Assembly: GCA_019310745.1 (NCBI GenBank) | Contig: JAFDDS010000011.1 | Location: forward strand, 1 to 9,261 | Direction: 5' to 3' | Source: Deltaproteobacteria bacterium | GTDB lineage: Bacteria; Desulfobacterota; DSM-4660; Desulfatiglandales; B25-G16 | DNA length: 9,261 nucleotides | In this document: positions 6,151 to 9,261 of the stretch, in pieces | Layout: every line of letters starts with the position of its first letter | How positions within the stretch are numbered: the first letter of the stretch is position 1 | Program-made: the position numbers and the translations under genes | The notes under the pieces: generated by a model | Told to the model about the DNA's origin: nothing | Databases searched by the model: none | What the model saw: only the letters and a program-made list of their open reading frames with translations

Positions 6151-6831
6151 ATGTCTCGATCTATTCATGGAATCTTTCAGGTTATTTATATTCAAGGCCT
6201 CGTATTTTGCATGGCTGGGCTCATTTCAGGAGCGGGATGTTCCAAGGGTTTCTTGGAAAAGAGGCCTACCCATGAGAAACAATGGGCTTGCGACAAGGCG
6301 GCTGATGAGCCCATGAAGCAGCATGATTATGAGAAAGCTATTATTCTTCATCAAAGTTTTTTAAGGAAGGAACCCGCGAATGGGCTTGCGTTGTACCACC
6401 TTGGATATGCCTACGGGCAGACAGGAGATCATCAGAAAGAGGCATTGTATTACGAACAAGCAATTGACCTTGGATTTAAGGAAGACAGTCTTTTCTTTAA
6501 CTTAGGGATGGCATACGGAGAGTTGAATCAGATAGAAAACTCTATTGATGCCTTTAACAAGGCCTTGAATATCAATCCAAACAGTGCTGATAACCACTTT
6601 GGACTGGCCCTTGCCTATCAAAGAAGTGTTGCTGACAAAATGGCAGCAGAGGAGTTCTTGAAGGCCATTGAGATCGATCCAACTCACCTGGATTCCCGAT
6701 TACACCTGAGTTTGCTCTATGCGGACATGGGAGATATGCAAAAGGCCTGTAACCAGCTTCGAGAAATCCTGGAAATTAACCCAGCCCATAGAGGGGCACA
6801 CGAATTCCTAAAAAGAATTGAGAAGGAATAA
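6151..6831 (+). CDS. Exported TPR-repeat protein, possible lipoprotein
   Basis: This 226-residue protein has an N-terminal hydrophobic segment (about 8-29) and then about five tetratricopeptide repeats covering residues 46-213. The clearest are 79-112 (ALYHLGYAYGQTGDHQKEAL), 113-145 (LFFNLGMAYGEL...ALNINPN), 146-179 (HFGLALAYQ...AIEIDPT) and 180-213 (LHLSLLYADMGDMQKA). The hydrophobic segment ends in GAGC at C30. This is a poor lipobox because position -3 is Gly, so it is either a lipoprotein or an exported or membrane-anchored protein. TPRs mediate protein-protein contacts; the partner is unknown. ATG 6151 is the first start after an in-frame stop at 6142. The nearest GAGGA lies about 16 nt upstream, farther than usual, so initiation may be weak. 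The selenoprotein gene follows 113 nt downstream on the same strand. Confidence 0.82.
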   Translation: MSRSIHGIFQVIYIQGLVFCMAGLISGAGCSKGFLEKRPTHEKQWACDKAADEPMKQHDYEKAIILHQSFLRKEPANGLALYHLGYAYGQTGDHQKEALYYEQAIDLGFKEDSLFFNLGMAYGELNQIENSIDAFNKALNINPNSADNHFGLALAYQRSVADKMAAEEFLKAIEIDPTHLDSRLHLSLLYADMGDMQKACNQLREILEINPAHRGAHEFLKRIEKE

Positions 6832-6944
6832 GAGGAACTCAAGATATGAATACAAAAGATCTTTGACATATTTTTTCTTGCATTACAAAGGCATGTTATT
6901 AGATTTAATGTAATAAAAACTTATGATTGAAAAAGGAGAGTCCC

Positions 6945-7277
6945 ATGAAACACAGAAATGTTGTTTTATTTTTTGTAATCGCAAGCTTTTTTCTGCTATG
7001 TGCATGCCACCATACTGTGACGGCGGGAGCTGGAACGACAGTCAAATTAATAGTTCCCAATCTTCCGAGTGGTGGCTGTGGCTGAATGGACGAGCCACAA
7101 GATAGGATAAGGTCTATCCTAACAAGCATTGAAGGGATATTGAGATATGAGCTACACGCCATATCTTTTACGGTAATTATAACCTTTGATGATACAAAAA
7201 CCAGTGTTGAAAAGATTATAGAAAAACTTTCAAGAGGAGGGTATCCAGTTTCAGGAGACCCTCGGTGGGTTAAGTGA
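6945..7277 (+). CDS. MerP-like heavy-metal-associated domain selenoprotein (TGA at 7083-7085 read as Sec)
   Basis: Read through the in-frame TGA, this is a 110-residue exported protein. Residues 1-30 are a signal peptide: KHR, then a hydrophobic stretch, with a possible lipobox LCAC at C21. TTVKLIVPNL (31-40) is the first strand of an HMA fold. The metal/redox loop is SGGCG followed by Sec47, giving Cys45-Gly-Sec47. RIRSILTSIEGI (54-65), SFTVIITFDDTKTS (73-86), VEKIIEKLSRGG and YPV then complete the MerP-like fold. The part after the TGA alone would lack strand 1 and the metal loop, and the part before it alone would be a leader with no domain. The two halves are in the same frame and are adjacent (TGA then ATG). 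A SECIS-like hairpin lies at 7103-7121. The start has AAAAGGAGAG 4 nt upstream. MerP normally has CxxC; here the motif is CxU and the loop is about 6 residues longer. The natural stop is also TGA (7275-7277), with no such hairpin after it. The role is probably periplasmic metal or metalloid binding, or redox. The alternative is two separate small genes (6945-7085 and 7086-7277). Confidence 0.78.
7083..7121 (+). promoter_or_regulatory. Recoded TGA with bacterial SECIS-like hairpin (copy B)
   Basis: The in-frame TGA is at 7083-7085. TAGGATA (7103-7109) and TATCCTA (7115-7121) form a perfect 7-bp stem with loop AGGTC (7110-7114). The loop GGT begins 26 nt after the TGA, within the spacing known for bacterial SECIS elements (roughly 16-37 nt). 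The loop and its flank read AGGTCT, as in E. coli fdhF. The same hairpin is preserved base for base in copy A at 7-25. Confidence 0.72.
7097..7277 (+). repeat. Direct repeat with 1-181 (paralogous selenoprotein genes)
   Basis: Bases 7097-7277 align to 1-181 without gaps at 154 of 181 positions (85%). The first 29 are identical and similarity fades about 8 nt after the stop codons. Both copies are in the same orientation, about 7.1 kb apart, and bracket the sulfur operon and TPR gene. This is gene duplication rather than a mobile-element end, as I see no transposase or terminal inverted repeats. Confidence 0.9.
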
Positions 7278-7289
7278 TTTCTTTAGGTT

Positions 7290-7313
7290 GATTAAAAATT
7301 ACATTTGTTAATC
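7290..7313 (+). terminator. Weak AT-rich hairpin after the selenoprotein gene
   Basis: GATTAA (7290-7295) pairs with TTAATC (7308-7313) around a 12-nt loop and is followed by TATTTTA. It stands 12 nt after the stop, where a terminator would be expected between the convergent genes, but the stem is short and lacks GC pairs. The rest of 7314-7464 has another dyad, AGAGGAAC (7389-7396) with GTTCCTCT (7441-7448), without a U-tract. I see no gene there. Confidence 0.2.
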
Positions 7314-7464
7314 TATTTTAAACAGTTATCCAGAAGCTAATCAAAAGCCTTTGCAATGATTTTCTGAGACCCTTCCAACATGAACACAAGAGGAACTAGC
7401 CAATATTACATGGGCTAAGATTATTTAAATGTTCTCATCCGTTCCTCTCTCATTCCGGGTTCTT

Positions 7465-8364
7465 CTACTCTACCGCTGGGTCAACATGGACGATGATCCG
7501 GTCGAGATCTGCAACCTCTTCTGCCAGACAACTCTCCACTGCCTTTGCAATCCGGTGCCCCACAGTGACGGTTAGTCGCCCATCAACCACGATATGGAGT
7601 TCCATTTGGTGTAACCCCCCGGAGGTTCTGACCCTGAGGTCATGCATGTCGATCACCCCGTCTACACTGAGTGTGCATTGTCTGATCTTGCTCAGGATTT
7701 CGGGTTGGGGGGCGGTGTCGGTAAATTCACTGATAGCACCCCAAAGGATCTCCAGGCCAACCTTGATAATGAAAAATGAGACACATAAGGCGGCGTAGGA
7801 GTCAAGTATGTGCCATGAAGGCTTGATATGCGCCCCAGCCACGCCCAACAAGACGGCCACAGAGGAGAGGGCGTCGGAACGCTGATGCCATGCGTTGGCC
7901 ACAATCGCCGAGCTCTTTATACGCCGTCCGATGTGTATTGTGTAATGATACAGAGATTCTTTCAAAGCAATGGACACACCAGCCCCAACCAGAGCCAGCC
8001 ACGTGGGGTGATATTCAGTATGGTGGTAGATGTTCCATGAAGCCTTTATTCCCAGGTAAAGAGCCGTGGCGATTAAAGTTAGTCCCACGATGGCAGATGC
8101 CAGGGTCTCGATGCGAGCGTGACCGAAGTGGTGTCTCTCATCAGGGACCTTTCGGCCGATCCTCAGACCGAGCAGAACAACAAAGTCGGTAAAGAGGTCG
8201 GAGATGGAGTGGACCGCGTCGGCGATGAGGGCCTGGCTCTGGCCAAATATGCCAGCCAAAAACTTGAAGAGAATTAAAAAGGCGTTGACCAGGGCCGCAA
8301 TTAGTGTAACAGACCTGCCAGCTTTGGCTGACTTTGTACTCGATTCAAGCATAGGTTTTTCCAA
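7465..8364 (-). CDS. Cation diffusion facilitator (CDF) family metal exporter
   Basis: This 299-residue inner-membrane antiporter is expected to export divalent metal (Zn, Fe, Co, Cd or similar) in exchange for protons. It has the usual six-helix layout followed by a cytoplasmic C-terminal domain. Predicted metal ligands are HSISD in helix 2 (H52, D56, with D49 before it) and HQRSD in helix 5 (H160, D164). The loop motif FGHARIETLAS (80-90) follows helix 2. The C-terminal domain holds HDLRVR (241-246), H270 and HVDP (293-296), which fit the dimeric metal-sensing domain. Two HxxxD motifs suggest zinc-like specificity, but this is not decisive. The 8364 start is a TTG with GGAG 10 nt upstream; ATG 8352 is an equally good start, with GGA 7 nt upstream. 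It converges with the selenoprotein gene and lies downstream of the broken sigma-54 activator. Confidence 0.93.
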   Translation of the reverse strand: MEKPMLESSTKSAKAGRSVTLIAALVNAFLILFKFLAGIFGQSQALIADAVHSISDLFTDFVVLLGLRIGRKVPDERHHFGHARIETLASAIVGLTLIATALYLGIKASWNIYHHTEYHPTWLALVGAGVSIALKESLYHYTIHIGRRIKSSAIVANAWHQRSDALSSVAVLLGVAGAHIKPSWHILDSYAALCVSFFIIKVGLEILWGAISEFTDTAPQPEILSKIRQCTLSVDGVIDMHDLRVRTSGGLHQMELHIVVDGRLTVTVGHRIAKAVESCLAEEVADLDRIIVHVDPAVE

Positions 8365-8387
8365 CAGTAGCAGACTCCGTGTTAGTT

Positions 8388-8416
8388 ATTGTGTTACGGC
8401 TCCGCATCGGCTTCAA
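8388..8416 (-). promoter_or_regulatory. Possible promoter for the CDF transporter
   Basis: On the minus strand TTGAAG (8416-8411) is followed after 17 nt by CACAAT (8393-8388), 4/6 at each box. It ends 24 nt before the TTG start, so the leader would be very short from TTG and more normal from ATG 8352. The remaining spacer to 8647 holds no supportable gene, terminator or RNA that I can see; small frames there have no ribosome site or recognisable sequence. Confidence 0.22.
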
Positions 8417-8647
8417 AGGAGTAAACTACACTAAGGGAGCGTGGGACCATCGTGAATCACATAGGGTTAAGGTGAATGTGTCTGACCAACTCTGCTTATG
8501 CCCCATTATCTTAATCAATAGATTTATGAGGGCTTTGGATAGATTGAGGTATAAAAATTCCCTTTTGAGCAAGAGTAGAATAAGGATCAAGGCTCTTTTC
8601 TGTCAAGGGAAAAAGCATCGAAAGACAGGCAGTTGGATGTTTTCTGC

Positions 8648-9261
8648 TCATTGTAAGGTATCCACAATCCCATGCTTTCTCAATTTTCCATAGAGGGTGC
8701 TACGAGTGATCCCCAGTTTTTTTGCAGCCTGGTACTTGTTCCCCTCAGTCTCCTTTAATACTTTCAGGATTAAATTTTTCTCGGTGTCTTTAAGGGAAGA
8801 GATGTCTGCTTGAAATTGGGGATACGTTTCTTTCAGGTTATGGGGGAGATCAATTCCTCTAATTATACCCTCTTTGGCCAGAATGACTGCATGTTCCAAT
8901 CATAATCTAGAAAAATTTGCATAACCTCTTCGGAAAAGCCTCTGATATGTTTGCCATTGGCATTGGAATAGATTTCAAGAAAATGTTTAGCTAGAAGAGG
9001 AACGTCATCCTTTCTCTCCCTTAGAGGGGGGACCGTTACAGGGATTACGTTGAGCCGATAATACAGATCTTCTCTGAATTTACCATTCATCATCTCTTGG
9101 TTCAGGTTTCGGTTGGTGGCGGCAATCACTCGAACATCCACCGTAAGGGTATCTTCCGCTCCTACCCGTTCAAATTTTTTCTCCTGCAACACCCTGAGCA
9201 ATAAGAGCTGCGTGGTAGAAGGAATCTCGCCAATCTCATCTAAAAAAATTGTTCCTCCATC
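8648..9261 (-). pseudogene. Sigma-54-dependent transcriptional activator (NtrC family), C-terminal part, disrupted by a deletion
   Basis: The coding strand enters at 9261 in frame, with the Walker B region [14 protein letters not shown]. It continues through [16 protein letters not shown], the sensor I segment [22 protein letters not shown] and [17 protein letters not shown], to FLDYDW at 8896. There the frame is lost and ends at TAA near 8863. A second frame begins at the same base with [12 protein letters not shown] and runs through a linker to a Fis-type helix-turn-helix (ILKVLKETEGNKYQAAKKLGITRSTLYGKLRKHG), ending at TGA 8648. Intact relatives read W-PGNVRELEN-xx-E here. Eleven residues are missing and the frame shifts, so about 34 nt have gone between two TGG triplets. 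The lost piece includes the GNVREL motif with the sensor II arginine. The N-terminal part, with GAFTGA and any receiver domain, is outside the window. An assembly artefact is possible. Confidence 0.85.

Noticed and set aside
6863..6882. Promoter before the selenoprotein gene: TTGACA at 6863, or a -24/-12 sigma-54 site using TTGCA at 6878
   Set aside because: TTGACA is a perfect -35, but no good -10 lies at 16-18 nt. The sigma-54 reading lacks GG at the required distance before TTGCA.
7086..7277. A stand-alone 64-residue HMA-like gene starting at ATG 7086, preceded by a separate 46-residue lipoprotein gene
   Set aside because: The two share one frame with no gap. The second half lacks strand 1 and the metal loop, and there is no ribosome site directly before ATG 7086. 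The hairpin fits recoding of the TGA. Kept only as the alternative.
7389..7448. Inverted repeat AGAGGAAC/GTTCCTCT enclosing TAGCC/GGCTA between convergent genes as a bidirectional terminator
   Set aside because: The outer arms are 44 nt apart and no T-run follows on either strand.
7493..8434. Several plus-strand frames of 70-101 residues opposite the CDF gene
   Set aside because: They are shadows of a clear membrane transporter, with no domains and no ribosome sites.
8379..8693. Plus-strand frame of 104 residues in the spacer between the CDF gene and the activator
   Set aside because: It overlaps the coding end of the activator, has no recognisable sequence, and its composition is basic and unstructured. 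Not supportable as a gene.
1..9261. CRISPR array, IS element, tRNA or rRNA
   Set aside because: The only repeats are the two diverged selenoprotein gene copies. No regularly spaced repeats, transposase motifs or RNA gene signatures were seen.

Overview
This 9.26 kb window reads as chromosomal DNA from an anaerobic, probably deltaproteobacterial (Desulfobacterota-like) organism. That placement is inference from gene content: sulfur-transfer proteins, a radical SAM enzyme, a sigma-54 activator remnant and evidence for selenocysteine (Sec) use. There are no rRNA, tRNA, IS or CRISPR features.

The main result is a gene that standard callers would break. At 6945-7277 (+) a signal-peptide leader ends at an in-frame TGA (7083-7085), and the same frame continues directly into the rest of a MerP-like heavy-metal-associated (HMA) domain. 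A perfect 7-bp hairpin with loop AGGTC starts 17 nt after the TGA, matching a bacterial SECIS element (the E. coli fdhF loop is AGGUCU). I read it as one 110-residue exported selenoprotein with a Cys-Gly-Sec motif. A second copy of the same gene, cut by the window edge, lies at 1-181 (+). It is 85% identical in nucleotides, without gaps, and its first 29 nt, which hold the hairpin, are 100% identical to the other copy.

Between the copies lies a six-gene minus-strand run, 5921 down to 260, with gaps of 15, 12, 30, 89 and 8 nt. In transcription order it encodes CutA, a radical SAM enzyme with extra C-terminal cysteines, a metallo-beta-lactamase/GNAT fusion, a CoA-disulfide reductase/rhodanese fusion, a MoeB/ThiF-type E1-like enzyme, and a CysO-like sulfur carrier ending in Gly-Gly. 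The last three make a plausible sulfur-activation set: the rhodanese domain supplies persulfide, the E1 adenylates the carrier C-terminus, and a thiocarboxylate forms. A likely internal promoter at 1336-1364 could let the E1 and carrier be expressed alone.

The intergenic region 5922-6150 holds an 8-bp palindrome inside a good sigma-70 promoter facing an exported five-repeat TPR protein (6151-6831, +). The second selenoprotein copy follows. On the minus strand come a cation diffusion facilitator (7465-8364) and then, at the right edge, the C-terminal part of a sigma-54 activator (8648-9261) disrupted by an apparent 34-nt deletion that removes the GNVREL segment.

Taken together, the region mixes metal handling (two MerP-like selenoproteins, CutA, CDF transporter) with sulfur-carrier chemistry. 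A functional link between the two is inference from proximity only.
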